Shown: positions 18,931 through 27,564, counted from the first letter of the stretch. The stretch is DNA of 64,000 nucleotides from Microbacterium sp. cx-55 (GCF_021117345.1 NZ_CP088261.1:2170001-2234000); one strand, 5' to 3'. Numbers and translations are program-made. The notes: generated from the letters alone by a model not told the origin.

Positions 18931-19644
18931 ATGGCTCGAGCGCGCGTTCCGGATGTCCCCGAACTCCCCCTCGTCGAAGAAGCCGCTGATGCCGGCCCCG
19001 ACGAGGTCAAGCCCACGTGGCGTGGCTGGATCCATGCCGGTACGTTCCCCGTCGCCGTCGTCGCCGGGATCGTCCTCGTCGTGGTCGCCGATGGCGCGCC
19101 GGCGAAGTGGGCGGCCGCCGTCTTCGCGCTGAGTTCCGTGCTGCTCTTCGGCAACTCCGCGCTCTACCACCGGTTCGACTGGCCGCCGCGCACGAAGCTG
19201 CTCCTGAAGCGCATCGACCACGCGAACATCCTGCTGCTGATCGCGGGCACCTACACGCCGCTGGCGGTGCTCGCGCTGCCGCCGTCCAAGTCGGTGCTGC
19301 TGCTGTCGCTCGTCTGGGGCGGCGCGGCGCTCGGCATCCTGTTCCGGGTGTTCTGGGTGAACGCGCCGCGACTGCTCTACGTCGCGCTGTACCTGCTGCT
19401 CGGCTGGGCCGCGGTCATGTACATGCCCGACCTCTTCGCCGCGAACGTGGTGATGATGGTGCTCGTCATCGTCGGCGGGCTACTGTACACGTTCGGCGCG
19501 GTCGTCTACGCGATCAAGCGCCCGAACCCGTGGCCGGGTGTGTTCGGGTTCCACGAGATCTTCCACGTCTGCACGGTGCTGGCATTCCTCTGCCACTGGA
19601 CCGGCAGCCTGCTGATCTGCCTTCAGCCGGCGTACAACGGCTGA
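18931..19644 (+). CDS. trhA: Hemolysin III / TrhA family membrane protein (PAQR)
   Basis: A seven-helix PAQR-fold protein of 237 residues. The conserved metal-site residues are visible: the Ser/His of SALYH, Asp-His of RIDHANI and the HEIFH...CH pattern near the C-terminus. Members are annotated as hemolysin III, but in bacteria they are better described as membrane homeostasis factors (TrhA); hydrolase activity is suspected. ATG 18931 has TACGCT 6 nt upstream and no ribosome site. It converges on the small gene that ends at 19646, 1 bp away. Confidence 0.9.
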   Translation: MARARVPDVPELPLVEEAADAGPDEVKPTWRGWIHAGTFPVAVVAGIVLVVVADGAPAKWAAAVFALSSVLLFGNSALYHRFDWPPRTKLLLKRIDHANILLLIAGTYTPLAVLALPPSKSVLLLSLVWGGAALGILFRVFWVNAPRLLYVALYLLLGWAAVMYMPDLFAANVVMMVLVIVGGLLYTFGAVVYAIKRPNPWPGVFGFHEIFHVCTVLAFLCHWTGSLLICLQPAYNG

Positions 19645-19645
19645 C

Positions 19646-19945
19646 TCAGCGCGTGTTGTCGGCGTCGGGGTCGATGTCCTGGTCGTCGACGTCGGAGGCT
19701 CGGGATGCGGCCGCACCTTGGGCCGCCGCCTTCTCTTCGGCATCGAGCTCTTCCCGCACCTCTTCGCGGTAGCGACCGCGACGGATGCGGCGCTGCATGT
19801 CCCACACGAGCGCGATCACGGCGAGGCCGACGATCGCCATGATGGCGAAGCCCCAGGGGCCCGGGGTCACCAGGTCGGGGTCGACGGTCGCGCCGGTCGG
19901 GGTCGGCGTGACGAACGCCGGCAGTAGAAACACCTCGAGACGCAT
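19646..19945 (-). CDS. Hypothetical single-pass membrane protein
   Basis: A 99-residue protein I cannot name. A Thr/Pro-rich extracytoplasmic N-terminus is followed by one helix (WGFAIMAIVGLAVIALVWDM), a basic stop-transfer sequence (QRRIRRGRYREEV) and an acidic tail (DVDDQDIDPDADNTR). ATG 19945 is preceded by a GGGGGA stretch. It is divergent from the DUF4307 gene and nearly touches trhA tail to tail. Confidence 0.75.
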   Translation of the reverse strand: MRLEVFLLPAFVTPTPTGATVDPDLVTPGPWGFAIMAIVGLAVIALVWDMQRRIRRGRYREEVREELDAEEKAAAQGAAASRASDVDDQDIDPDADNTR

Positions 19946-20014
19946 GCGTGTCCCCCGTTCCGCGCCGGAGCGCATAGCCTGGAGACTCCAGCCTAATTCC
20001 CGATGCGAGATGAC

Positions 20015-20407
20015 ATGACGACCGCGCAGATGCTCGACGACCGGTACGGACGACGGGGGCCGCGTCGCACGACGCGCTTCTGGACGATCTTCACCGCGAT
20101 CGGCGTCGCGATCGCGGTCGCGATCGCCGCCTGGTTCGCGTTCTCTTCCGGAACGACCACCGAGGCGTCCACCACCGGGTTCGAACTCGTCGACGAGCAC
20201 ACCGTCACCGTCACCTTCCAGGTGTCCGCCCCCGCCGGCCGTGCGGTCGCCTGCGTGCTCGAGGCCCAGGACGAAGAGCACGGCGTGGTCGGCTGGAAGG
20301 TCGTGGAGTACGCCGCATCCGCCGATCATTCCCAGGCCTTCCAGGAGACCATCCCCGTGACAGCGCCCGCGACGACAGGTTTTGTCAACAACTGCTGGGT
20401 GTCGTAG
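20015..20407 (+). CDS. DUF4307 family membrane protein
   Basis: A 130-residue protein with a basic cytoplasmic N-terminus (DDRYGRRGPRRTTRFW), one membrane helix (residues about 26-44) and an extracellular beta-rich domain matching DUF4307 (TGFELVDEHTVTVTFQV, a CVLEAQ segment, NNCWVS end). Two cysteines may form a disulfide. In many actinobacteria this gene sits between mca and greA; here greA follows but no mca is present. ATG 20015 preferred over 20003 because of GCGAGATGA upstream. Confidence 0.85.
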   Translation: MTTAQMLDDRYGRRGPRRTTRFWTIFTAIGVAIAVAIAAWFAFSSGTTTEASTTGFELVDEHTVTVTFQVSAPAGRAVACVLEAQDEEHGVVGWKVVEYAASADHSQAFQETIPVTAPATTGFVNNCWVS

Positions 20408-20424
20408 TCTGTCGGCACTACGAC

Positions 20425-20451
20425 GACGCCCTGGCGAATTGCCGGGGCGTC
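20425..20451 (+). terminator. Intrinsic terminator between the DUF4307 gene and greA
   Basis: An 11-bp stem GACGCCCTGGC/GCCGGGGCGTC with one T-G wobble and a 5-nt loop, followed by TTGATTTGG. It separates greA from the upstream gene. Confidence 0.7.
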
Positions 20452-20503
20452 TTGATTTGGGCCTGCGAGAACACGCGCGCCCCACACACGAAGGAGACGC
20501 CCC

Positions 20504-20995
20504 GTGACCACTGACGCAACGGTGAGCTTCCTCACCCAGGATGCCTACGACCGGCTTGTCGCCGAGCTCGAGCACCTCTCGACGACCGGCCGCGAAGAGA
20601 TCGCGAAGCGCATCGAGTCCGCCCGCGAAGAGGGCGACTTGAAGGAGAACGGCGGCTACCACGCCGCGAAAGACGAGCAGGGCAAGCAGGAGGCGCGCAT
20701 CCGCACCCTCCAGGCCATGCTGAAGACGGCCAAGGTCGGCGAAGCGCCCACTTCGAAGGGCGTCGTGGAGTCCGGCACCGTCGTGACGGCGGTCGTCGCC
20801 GGCGGCGAAGAGGTGTTCCTGCTCGGAAACCGCGAGATCGCGGTCGGCAGCGAGCTCGACGTCTACAGCGAGGCATCGCCGCTCGGTTCGGCGATCCTCG
20901 GCCTGAAGGAAGGCGCGAAGACCTCGTACGTCGCCCCCAACGGACGCGAGATCCCGGTCGAGGTCGTGAAGGTCGAGACCTACACGGGCCAGTGA
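20504..20995 (+). CDS. greA: Transcription elongation factor GreA
   Basis: Rescues backtracked RNA polymerase by stimulating cleavage of the transcript 3' end. The 163-residue product has the N-terminal coiled coil with the acidic tip and conserved EEGDLKENGGYHAAKDEQG, and the C-terminal FKBP-like domain. GTG 20504 has GAAGGAG upstream. It converges on ilvA with 16 bp between stops and no clear terminator there. Confidence 0.96.
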   Translation: MTTDATVSFLTQDAYDRLVAELEHLSTTGREEIAKRIESAREEGDLKENGGYHAAKDEQGKQEARIRTLQAMLKTAKVGEAPTSKGVVESGTVVTAVVAGGEEVFLLGNREIAVGSELDVYSEASPLGSAILGLKEGAKTSYVAPNGREIPVEVVKVETYTGQ

Positions 20996-21011
20996 CCGCC
21001 CGCGCCCACGC

Positions 21012-22238
21012 TCAGTCGGTGACGACGGTGGGCGCGAAACCGGCCTCGCGCAGGGTCGCGATCACGAGGGCCCGGTGGTCTTCCCCACGGGTCTCGACGC
21101 TCAGCTGAAGGATCACTTCGCTGATCTGCAGGCCCTGTCCGTGACGGGTGTGCAGCACCTCGTTCACGTTGGCGCCCACCTGCGCCAGCAGCTCCGACAC
21201 CCGCGCCAGCTGACCCGGGCGATCGGGCAACGGAATGCGCAGCGTCATGTAGCGCCCGGATGCGGCCAGCCCGTGGGCGACGACGCGCTGCAGCAACAGC
21301 GGGTCGATGTTGCCGCCGGAGAGCACGGCGACCGTCGGCCCGGCGGCCTGGATGCGGCCGGTGAGGATCGCGGCGACGCCTACTGCGCCGGCGGGCTCGA
21401 CAACGAGCTTCGCCCGCTCCAGCAGCATCAGGATCGCGCGCGCGATGTCATCGTCGGTGACGGTGACGACGTCGTCGAGCAGTTCGTGCAGGATCGCGAA
21501 CGGAGCATCGCCCGGGCGTGCGACGGCGATGCCGTCGGCGATCGTCGGGGTCGTGGCGACCTCGATCGGGTGACCCGCGGCGAGCGACGCGGGGTACGCC
21601 GCCGAGTTGGCGGCCTGCACGCCGATGACGCGCACCGTCCGCCCGACGGCCGCGGCGCGGGCCTTCACGGATGCGGCCACACCGGCCGCGAACCCTCCCC
21701 CGCCGATGCCGATCACGACGGTCTCGAGGTCGGCGATGTCGTCGAAGAGCTCCAGCCCCAGAGTGCCCTGTCCGACGATGATGTCGCGGTGATCGAAGGG
21801 GTGGATCATGACCGCGCCGGTGCGCTCCGCGAACTCCGCCGCGAGCCGGAGCGGCGTTTCGACGGTCGCGCCCTCGAGGATCACCTCGGCGCCGTACCCG
21901 CGGGTCGCGAGGAGCTTGGGCACGGGCACGCCGAGCGGCATGAAGATCGTCGCGGGGATGCCGAGGCGCTGCGCGGCCAGAGCGACGCCCTGCGCGTGGT
22001 TACCGGCGGACGCGGCCACGACGCCGCGCGCGCGCTCCTCGGCCGTCAGACGCGACAGCCGGTAGGCGGCGCCGCGGATCTTGAACGATCCGGTGCGCTG
22101 CAGGTTCTCCATCTTCAGCATCACGGGCACGCCGAGCTGTTCGCTCAACACGTGTGATTCGTCGACGGGCGTGCGGGTGATCAGGCCATCGAGGGTGCGT
22201 GCCGCATCCTCGAAGTCGGCCAGAGTGGGCAGGTTCAC
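21012..22238 (-). CDS. ilvA: Threonine ammonia-lyase
   Basis: PLP enzyme that deaminates threonine to 2-oxobutyrate. The 408-residue product has the PLP lysine Lys53 (GSFKIRGAA), the IGIGGGGFAAG phosphate-binding loop and a single C-terminal ACT domain (about residues 330-405). This size and one ACT domain resemble the catabolic/actinobacterial form; isoleucine sensitivity cannot be read from sequence. GTG 22238 has a GAGGAG site and overlaps the stop of the upstream transporter gene (GTGA), so the two are coupled, raising the possibility that the transporter exports an amino acid or related product. Confidence 0.95.
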   Translation of the reverse strand: MNLPTLADFEDAARTLDGLITRTPVDESHVLSEQLGVPVMLKMENLQRTGSFKIRGAAYRLSRLTAEERARGVVAASAGNHAQGVALAAQRLGIPATIFMPLGVPVPKLLATRGYGAEVILEGATVETPLRLAAEFAERTGAVMIHPFDHRDIIVGQGTLGLELFDDIADLETVVIGIGGGGFAAGVAASVKARAAAVGRTVRVIGVQAANSAAYPASLAAGHPIEVATTPTIADGIAVARPGDAPFAILHELLDDVVTVTDDDIARAILMLLERAKLVVEPAGAVGVAAILTGRIQAAGPTVAVLSGGNIDPLLLQRVVAHGLAASGRYMTLRIPLPDRPGQLARVSELLAQVGANVNEVLHTRHGQGLQISEVILQLSVETRGEDHRALVIATLREAGFAPTVVTD

Positions 22239-23422
22239 GCCCGGTTCCTCCTCGGTCGGGGGACGGTACTCCAGATGAGCGACTCGGGGTCGGGCCCCTC
22301 ACCTGTTTTCCATGCTCGTCGCGACAGATAGACCGCGACGACGTTGACAAATGCGGCGAGCGGCACAGCGAACAGTGCGCCCGGGATGCCGCCGACCATC
22401 GCGCCACCGGCGACGACGAGCACGACGGCCAGCGGGTGCACCTTCACGGCCGAACCCATGAGCAGCGGCTGGAGCACGTGGCCCTCGAGCTGCTGCACGC
22501 CGAGCACGATGACCAGCATCCAGAGCGCGATCCAGGGCCCGTTGTAGACGAGCGCGAGGAACACGGCGAGCGACCCGGTGAGCACCGCGCCGACGAACGG
22601 CACGAATGCTCCGAGGAACACCAGCACGCCGATCGGGATGGCGAGGGGCACGCCCAGCAGAAAGGCTCCGAGGCCGATGCCGATCGCATCGATCGTCGCG
22701 ACGAGCAGCTGCGTGCGGGCGTAGTTGACGATGGTCACCCAGCCGGCCCGCGCTGCTCCGTCGACCGCGGGCTGCGCCGCCTTCGGGAAGAGTCGCGTCG
22801 TCCAGCGCCAGATCCCGCCGCCGTCGGCGAGGATGCAGAGGAGGATGAAAAGGGTCAGCAGTGCGCCGGTGGCGACGTGTCCGACCGTGGAGCCGATCGC
22901 GAGTGCTCCGGAGAGGAGCAGCTCGGCCTGCTGCTGCAGGAGCGAGACGCCCTGCCCCAGGAAGTCGTCGATCTGCTGACCGGTGAGGTGCAGCGGGCCG
23001 TCGATCAGGTACATGCGGAACTCGCTGACGGCGTCGACGCTGCGATCGCGCACCGAGCCCCATTGCAGCGACACCTGCCAGGCGACGAGCCAGATCAAGC
23101 CCGAGATGACGGCGATGGTTCCGAGCAGCGCGAGCACGATCGCCAGCCACTTGGGCACGCGGTGACGCAGCATCCAGGTGAAGCCGGGCCAGAGCAGCGC
23201 GGCGATGAGCACGGCGATGAGGAGCGGAATCACCAGCAGCTTGAGCTGGATCACCAGCCAGACCGCCACTCCGATCGCGGCCGCGATCACGAGGAACCGC
23301 CAGGCGTAGGCCGTGGCGAGCCGAAGGCCGCTCGGCACCGCAGAGCTCGTCTCGGTCGTGATCGTGCGATTGCGTAGGGCGTCGAGCAGCGATCCGCGAG
23401 GCTTCTCGTCGGGATCGGTCAT
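22235..23422 (-). CDS. AI-2E family transporter
   Basis: A 395-residue protein with about eight membrane helices, of the AI-2 exporter (TqsA/YdiK) superfamily, whose members export quorum signals, ions or other small solutes. Recognisable features are the N-terminal helix pair, a central soluble segment (residues about 130-180) and the conserved FVPFVGAVLTGSLAV and VVLVVAGGAMVGGIPGALFAVP helices. The substrate is unknown; coupling with ilvA is suggestive only. ATG 23422 has TAGACT exactly 6 nt upstream, predicting a leaderless message for the pair. Confidence 0.9.
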   Translation of the reverse strand: MTDPDEKPRGSLLDALRNRTITTETSSAVPSGLRLATAYAWRFLVIAAAIGVAVWLVIQLKLLVIPLLIAVLIAALLWPGFTWMLRHRVPKWLAIVLALLGTIAVISGLIWLVAWQVSLQWGSVRDRSVDAVSEFRMYLIDGPLHLTGQQIDDFLGQGVSLLQQQAELLLSGALAIGSTVGHVATGALLTLFILLCILADGGGIWRWTTRLFPKAAQPAVDGAARAGWVTIVNYARTQLLVATIDAIGIGLGAFLLGVPLAIPIGVLVFLGAFVPFVGAVLTGSLAVFLALVYNGPWIALWMLVIVLGVQQLEGHVLQPLLMGSAVKVHPLAVVLVVAGGAMVGGIPGALFAVPLAAFVNVVAVYLSRRAWKTGEGPDPESLIWSTVPRPRRNRA

Positions 23423-23428
23423 CCCGCC

Positions 23429-23434
23429 AGTCTA
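23429..23434 (-). promoter_or_regulatory. Putative -10 element for the AI-2E transporter-ilvA pair
   Basis: TAGACT on the minus strand, then GGCGGG, then ATG. Confidence 0.5.
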
Positions 23435-23479
23435 AGCCTGCCGGCGACACGGTCCGGTGGGGCTGTCGGTGGTGCTGGC

Positions 23480-23485
23480 TAGGGT
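23480..23485 (+). promoter_or_regulatory. Putative -10 element for the YcaQ-like gene
   Basis: TAGGGT, then 7 nt (GAGGCGG), then the GTG start at 23493. GAGG could alternatively act as a ribosome site. Confidence 0.4.
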
Positions 23486-23492
23486 GAGGCGG

Positions 23493-24767
23493 GTGCGAGA
23501 GACACTGAGCCGGGCCGAGGCACGACGGGTCGCGCTGCGCGCCCAGGGCTTCGGCGAGACCCCTGTGCCGCAGCCTTCGGGTTCGGCGACGACGCGGCGT
23601 CTGTCGCGCGAGATCCGGCGGATGGCGACGTTGCAGATCGATTCGGTCAACGTGTTCGCGCGGTCGCATTACATGCCGTTGTTCTCCCGCGTCGGTGCGT
23701 ACGACACCGCGAGCCTCGACCGGCTCCTGTTCGCCCGGCGGGCGCCATACACCGAGTACTGGGCGCACCAGGCGGCCTTCGTCGCGGCCGAAGACCGGCC
23801 CGTGTTCGGGTTCCGGATGCAGGCGAACCGCGAGCGTCAAGAGCGCTCGAACTACTTCGGCGTCGACGACCGCACCGTCGAGTGGGTGCGGAGCGAACTC
23901 GCCGCGCGCGGACCGCTCCGGCCCGCAGAGATCGAAGACGACGCCGTGCGGGCACCGCGGGGCCCGTGGTGGGACTGGAGCGGCGTGAAAAGCGCCCTCG
24001 AATACCTCTGGTTCGCCGGCGAGGTCGCGATCGCGGGCCGTCGCGGGTTCGAGCGGGTTTACGGCCTCGCCGAACACGTGCTGCCGGCGGAGGTCGTCGG
24101 GCGGAGCGTTCCGCGGGGCGACGCCATCCGCGAGCTCGTCGCGCGGGCGGCGCGGGCGTACGGTGTTGCCACGCTCGCCGACCTCGACGACTACTGGCGC
24201 ATCCGCGATCAGCGCGCTGTCCGCGTCGCCGTGCACGATCTGGAGGATGCCGGAGTCCTTCAGCCGGTGCGCGTCGAAGGCTGGACCCGCGGCGAGCGGC
24301 CGCTGGCGGCGTGGCTGCACCGCGATGCGGCCGTGCCCCGCCGGATCGACGCGGCCACGGTGCTCACGCCGTTCGATCCGATGGTCTGGTTCCGCGATCG
24401 CGCCGAGCGGCTGTTTGATTTCTCGTACCGCATCGAGATCTACACGCCGGCGGCGAAGCGTCGGTTCGGGTACTACTCGCTGCCGATCCTGCTCGGCGAC
24501 GGCATCGCGGGGCGGATCGACCTCAAGGCCGACCGCGCCGCGGCCACGCTCCGGGTGCAGTCCGCGTGGTGGGAGCCGTCGCGTCCGGCGGATGCGGCCG
24601 CATCCGTCGCCGAGGTGCTGGGCGCGGCAGCAGCGTGGCAGGGGCTCGAGTCGATCACCGTCGCGCGATGGGGAGACGCGGCCGACGAGATCGCCGGCGC
24701 GCTGGGCGCCGAGCGCCACGAATCGCGGCCGGAGCCGGTGGAGTTGGCTCCGGAAGAACCGGGCTGA
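23493..24767 (+). CDS. YcaQ-like winged-helix DNA glycosylase family protein
   Basis: A 424-residue protein of the family of E. coli YcaQ and Streptomyces AlkZ, DNA glycosylases that unhook interstrand crosslinks. The catalytic QxD-type motif is visible as LQIDSVNVFARSHYMPLFSR, with an HQAAF segment, three winged-helix domains and the C-terminal TPFDPMVWFRDR...FGYYSLPILLGD block. In the family the Gln and Asp of Q-x-D are essential and both are present here. Substrate range is not predictable. GTG 23493 gives the normal N-terminus. Confidence 0.88.
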   Translation: MRETLSRAEARRVALRAQGFGETPVPQPSGSATTRRLSREIRRMATLQIDSVNVFARSHYMPLFSRVGAYDTASLDRLLFARRAPYTEYWAHQAAFVAAEDRPVFGFRMQANRERQERSNYFGVDDRTVEWVRSELAARGPLRPAEIEDDAVRAPRGPWWDWSGVKSALEYLWFAGEVAIAGRRGFERVYGLAEHVLPAEVVGRSVPRGDAIRELVARAARAYGVATLADLDDYWRIRDQRAVRVAVHDLEDAGVLQPVRVEGWTRGERPLAAWLHRDAAVPRRIDAATVLTPFDPMVWFRDRAERLFDFSYRIEIYTPAAKRRFGYYSLPILLGDGIAGRIDLKADRAAATLRVQSAWWEPSRPADAAASVAEVLGAAAAWQGLESITVARWGDAADEIAGALGAERHESRPEPVELAPEEPG

Positions 24768-24810
24768 TCTCAGCCGTTGCGTGGCCGGTCAGACACCGGC
24801 ATGCGATGCG

Positions 24811-25380
24811 TCAGAACTGGACGCGCGGGGGCTCGGCGATTGCGGCGCCGTCGACGACCTCGAAGAACTCGCGCTCGTGGAAGCCGAGGTTGCGGGCGAA
24901 GAGGTTGTTGGGGAACACCTTGATCTTGGTGTTGAGCTCTCGCACGCCGCCGTTGTAGAACCGGCGCGAGGCCTGGATCTTGTCTTCGGTGTCGACGATC
25001 GACTGCTGCAGCTGGAGGAAGTTCTGGCTCGCCTGCAGCTGCGGGTAGGCCTCGGCGACGGCGAACAGCGACTTCAGGGCCTGCTGCATGTGGCCTTCGG
25101 CGATTCCTGCATCCGCGGGTCCGCCGGCGGAGATCGTCTCGGCGCGTGCCTGCGTGACGTTCTCGAACACGGCCTTCTCGTGTGCCGCGTAGCCCTTGAC
25201 CGTCTCGATCAGGTTCGGCAGCAGGTCAGCGCGGCGCTTGAGCTGGACGGTGATGTCGCTCCAGGCCTCGTCGACGCGCACGTTCAGCTGCACGAGAGAG
25301 TTGTAGGTAGCCCACAGGTAGATTCCCGCGACCGCCACGATGACGACGAGGATGATGACGGGGATCAGCCATTCCCACAT
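24811..25380 (-). CDS. LemA family protein
   Basis: A 189-residue LemA-family membrane protein: one N-terminal helix (LIPVIILVVIVAVAGIYLW) then a long helical domain with the family pattern YNSLVQLNVRVDEAWSDI, LKRRADLLPNLIETVKGYAAHE and NLFARNLGF near the end. Molecular function is not established. I start at ATG 25380 because GGAGCTCGCTTCT precedes it; the ATG at 25395 contains that GGAG within its own codons. It is on the minus strand after ltrA, with a 107-bp gap, and converges on the YcaQ-like gene. Confidence 0.9.
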   Translation of the reverse strand: MWEWLIPVIILVVIVAVAGIYLWATYNSLVQLNVRVDEAWSDITVQLKRRADLLPNLIETVKGYAAHEKAVFENVTQARAETISAGGPADAGIAEGHMQQALKSLFAVAEAYPQLQASQNFLQLQQSIVDTEDKIQASRRFYNGGVRELNTKIKVFPNNLFARNLGFHEREFFEVVDGAAIAEPPRVQF

Positions 25381-25487
25381 AGAAGCGAGCTCCATTCAGT
25401 AGTGCCCTCATCGTACTGCCGGACCCGGCGAGCCTACCCGCGAGATGGCTGGGCACCCAGCGAACGCTCAATTCTTGTGCATAAACG

Positions 25488-26660
25488 TCACAATTGCGAC
25501 GGTCTCCGCGCCGCATCGACTTCGACCGCGGCGACGACCCCGGCCATCAGCAGGGCAGCGACCGCGTACTCCCCCACCGGCAGCAGCCCGCTCGCGGCGA
25601 TGAGGGCCGTCGCGATCAGCACGATGACCGTCACGCCTCGCGACACGGCGCGTCGCAGCAGCACGTGCCACACCGCGAGAAGGAAGATTGCGAGCGGCAG
25701 CGTGAGCGCGAGCCCCGCGCTCTCGCCCGAGATCGCGGCATGGCCCGAGACCGCGTCGATCTCGACCTCGACTCCGGATGACACGGCGCCGACGGCGGCG
25801 AACACGACGTAGTGGCGGTAGCCGAAGGTGAACCCGTCGAGGGGGCGGCGCAGTCGGTCGACCGGCTCGCGGGCGAAGTAGATCCACCAGATCGCCGCGG
25901 TGATCACAACGCCGGATGCGGAGAGCCACAGCAGTTCGGCGACGTGCTCGCCCTCCGAGAGCGCGTCGATCATCGCGTTGGTGGAGGCGAGCAGGCTCTC
26001 ACCCAGCAGGATCAGGGTGAACAGGCCGAAGCGTTCGGCGATGTGGTGCGGATGCCACGGCGTGCGATGCCGGAATTCCGCCCACACGGGGACGCAGAGC
26101 TCGGCGGCCATGAGCACGAAGAACGTCCAGAACTGCACCGAGTCATCGGCCAGGAGCCGCACGAGCCACAGCAGTTGCACGAGGCCGTAGCCGGCGGCAA
26201 AGCGCAGGCCGGTCGCACGCGAGGCGGGGTCGGAGATCGCGAGCCGCAGCCACTGGCCCACCATCGCGAGCCGCATGATCACGTAGCCGAGGGTGACGAT
26301 CGTGTAGTCGAACGAAACCATCGCCTCGTGCACGCCGGCCGCGAGCACGAGTACGCCACCCATCTGCGCGATCGTCATGACGCGGTAGAGCCAGTCGTCG
26401 GTGTCGTACGCCGAGGCGAACCAGGTGAAGTTCATCCACGCCCACCACACGGCGAAGAACACCATCAGGTAGGACAGGACCCCCTGCCCGACGTGCCCCT
26501 CGACGATCAGCTCATGCAGCGTGCTCGACGCCTGCGACACGGCGACGACGAAGACGAGGTCGAACAGCAGCTCGAGCGGACTCGCGACCCGGTGCGGCGC
26601 CCGTGGGTTCAGCGCCGCCATCCGGCGCAGGCCCGCGTGGCGCGAAGAGGGAGTGGGCAT
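25488..26660 (-). CDS. Low temperature requirement protein A (LtrA) family membrane protein
   Basis: A 390-residue, roughly 12-helix membrane protein of the LtrA family, named from Listeria growth at low temperature; biochemical role unknown. Conserved stretches include LELLFDLVFVVAVSQ near the N-terminus, WWAWMNFTWFASAYDTDD and the signature AERFGLFTLILLGESLL. ATG 26660 has CATACT 6 nt upstream. No neighbouring gene suggests its role. Confidence 0.9.
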   Translation of the reverse strand: MPTPSSRHAGLRRMAALNPRAPHRVASPLELLFDLVFVVAVSQASSTLHELIVEGHVGQGVLSYLMVFFAVWWAWMNFTWFASAYDTDDWLYRVMTIAQMGGVLVLAAGVHEAMVSFDYTIVTLGYVIMRLAMVGQWLRLAISDPASRATGLRFAAGYGLVQLLWLVRLLADDSVQFWTFFVLMAAELCVPVWAEFRHRTPWHPHHIAERFGLFTLILLGESLLASTNAMIDALSEGEHVAELLWLSASGVVITAAIWWIYFAREPVDRLRRPLDGFTFGYRHYVVFAAVGAVSSGVEVEIDAVSGHAAISGESAGLALTLPLAIFLLAVWHVLLRRAVSRGVTVIVLIATALIAASGLLPVGEYAVAALLMAGVVAAVEVDAARRPSQL

Positions 26661-26666
26661 GGGTTG

Positions 26667-26672
26667 AGTATG
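26667..26672 (-). promoter_or_regulatory. Putative -10 element for the ltrA-like gene
   Basis: CATACT on the minus strand, then CAACCC, then ATG: leaderless spacing. Confidence 0.4.
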
Positions 26673-26805
26673 GCGTCGAGGCGCGACGTTTCGCGCGCCT
26701 CGAAATCGAACGCACCGGCCGAGTCCACGTGCGCTTCCCTGCTGATCGGTCAGATCATGGACCGCTCATGAGGGGCGAGCCCGTGATCGACTGCAGTTTC
26801 ATGCC

Positions 26806-27351
26806 CTAGCCAAGTTGGTTTGCTGAATTACGGACTTCTTCCGGATGGCCAAGCGGGCTGGACCAATGGATGCGGTACACGGGATCTCGTATGAGCTCGA
26901 TGTGCTGATGGGCTGGCCCGGGCCTGCCGTACTGAATCGCCAGGGTTCGTGTCTGGTCCGGCGCCACATCACCCACATCTATCGCCTGTTGACTACGGGG
27001 CAGGATGATCACGAGAGTCACTTGCCTCGCAGGGGTCAGCCCTGTGTTAGTCAGCTGTAACGCTGGCATTCCGCTCTCGTGCTCCCACGGCGACCAACTA
27101 ACGCGCCAGGAGACATCCCGAAATTCCCGCTCGCGATCGTCTACTAGACGTTGGAGATCGTGAGCCTCGTCCGCGCGCAGGTTCGCAGCGACAGCGATCC
27201 TGTTTGCAGCCTCAGCGATCCCATTCGCTTTCGCCGCAAGAGCGTTGGCCGTGGATGCCCTGCGGTTGGCCGCGACCGCGACGACAACGGCGACGACCGC
27301 GACCAGCGCCGACACCCCACCCGCGATAACCGCGACCCACTCCACGTCCAT
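26806..27351 (-). CDS. Hypothetical membrane-anchored coiled-coil protein
   Basis: A 181-residue protein I do not recognise. It has an N-terminal membrane helix (VAVIAGGVSALVAVVAVVVAVA), then an alanine/asparagine-rich heptad-like helix (NRRASTANALAAKANGIAEA through ANLRADEAHDL), then a probable beta domain rich in Trp (VSWRVSWSPWEHESG). Codon third positions are visibly less GC-rich than in neighbours, suggesting transfer. It lies just beyond the 3' end of a tRNA gene on the same strand, a common integration spot, but no integrase or repeated tRNA end is seen. Confidence 0.7.
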   Translation of the reverse strand: MDVEWVAVIAGGVSALVAVVAVVVAVAANRRASTANALAAKANGIAEAANRIAVAANLRADEAHDLQRLVDDREREFRDVSWRVSWSPWEHESGMPALQLTNTGLTPARQVTLVIILPRSQQAIDVGDVAPDQTRTLAIQYGRPGPAHQHIELIRDPVYRIHWSSPLGHPEEVRNSANQLG

Positions 27352-27417
27352 GTCAGAGATTCTTGCGCACGGTGCGCTGCTCCTCGATCACCTCGAGAGC
27401 TGCTGCCGGACTCTCGG

Positions 27418-27490
27418 TGCCCCCACTGGGACTCGAACCCAGACTGAAGCGATTTTAAGTCGCCTGCCTCTGCCATTGGGCTATGGGGGC
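27418..27490 (-). tRNA. tRNA with UAA anticodon (nominally Leu), short variable loop
   Basis: A complete cloverleaf reads leftwards from 27490: acceptor GCCCCCA/TGGGGGC, D arm GCCCAATGGCAGAGGC, anticodon stem GGCGA/TCGCT with loop CTTAAAA (anticodon TAA), a 5-nt variable region TCAGT, T arm CTGGG-TTCGAGT-CCCAG, discriminator A. CCA is not encoded. By anticodon it should read UUA leucine codons, but bacterial tRNA-Leu normally has a long variable arm; this one is class I in shape. Charging identity is therefore uncertain. Confidence 0.85.
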
Positions 27491-27518
27491 CCGCATCCAG
27501 AATATGCGTCCCGAAACG

Positions 27519-27556
27519 ACGAGACCGCGCCATCCGGGCGGATGACGCGGTCTCGT
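27519..27556 (-). terminator. Intrinsic terminator of the ndh operon
   Basis: A 17-bp stem (ACGAGACCGCG(C/T)CATCC arms with one G-T pair) closing a GGGC loop. It sits 8 bp past the ndh stop on the minus strand. Confidence 0.8.
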
Positions 27557-27564
27557 GCGATGCG

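Noticed and set aside
22299..24719. Minus-strand open frame of 806 codons
   Set aside because: Runs antisense to the YcaQ-like gene and out of frame across the AI-2E transporter; no domain visible.
26661..27490. Genomic island integrated at the UAA tRNA
   Set aside because: No repeated tRNA 3' end, integrase or further foreign genes are visible; only one low-GC gene.
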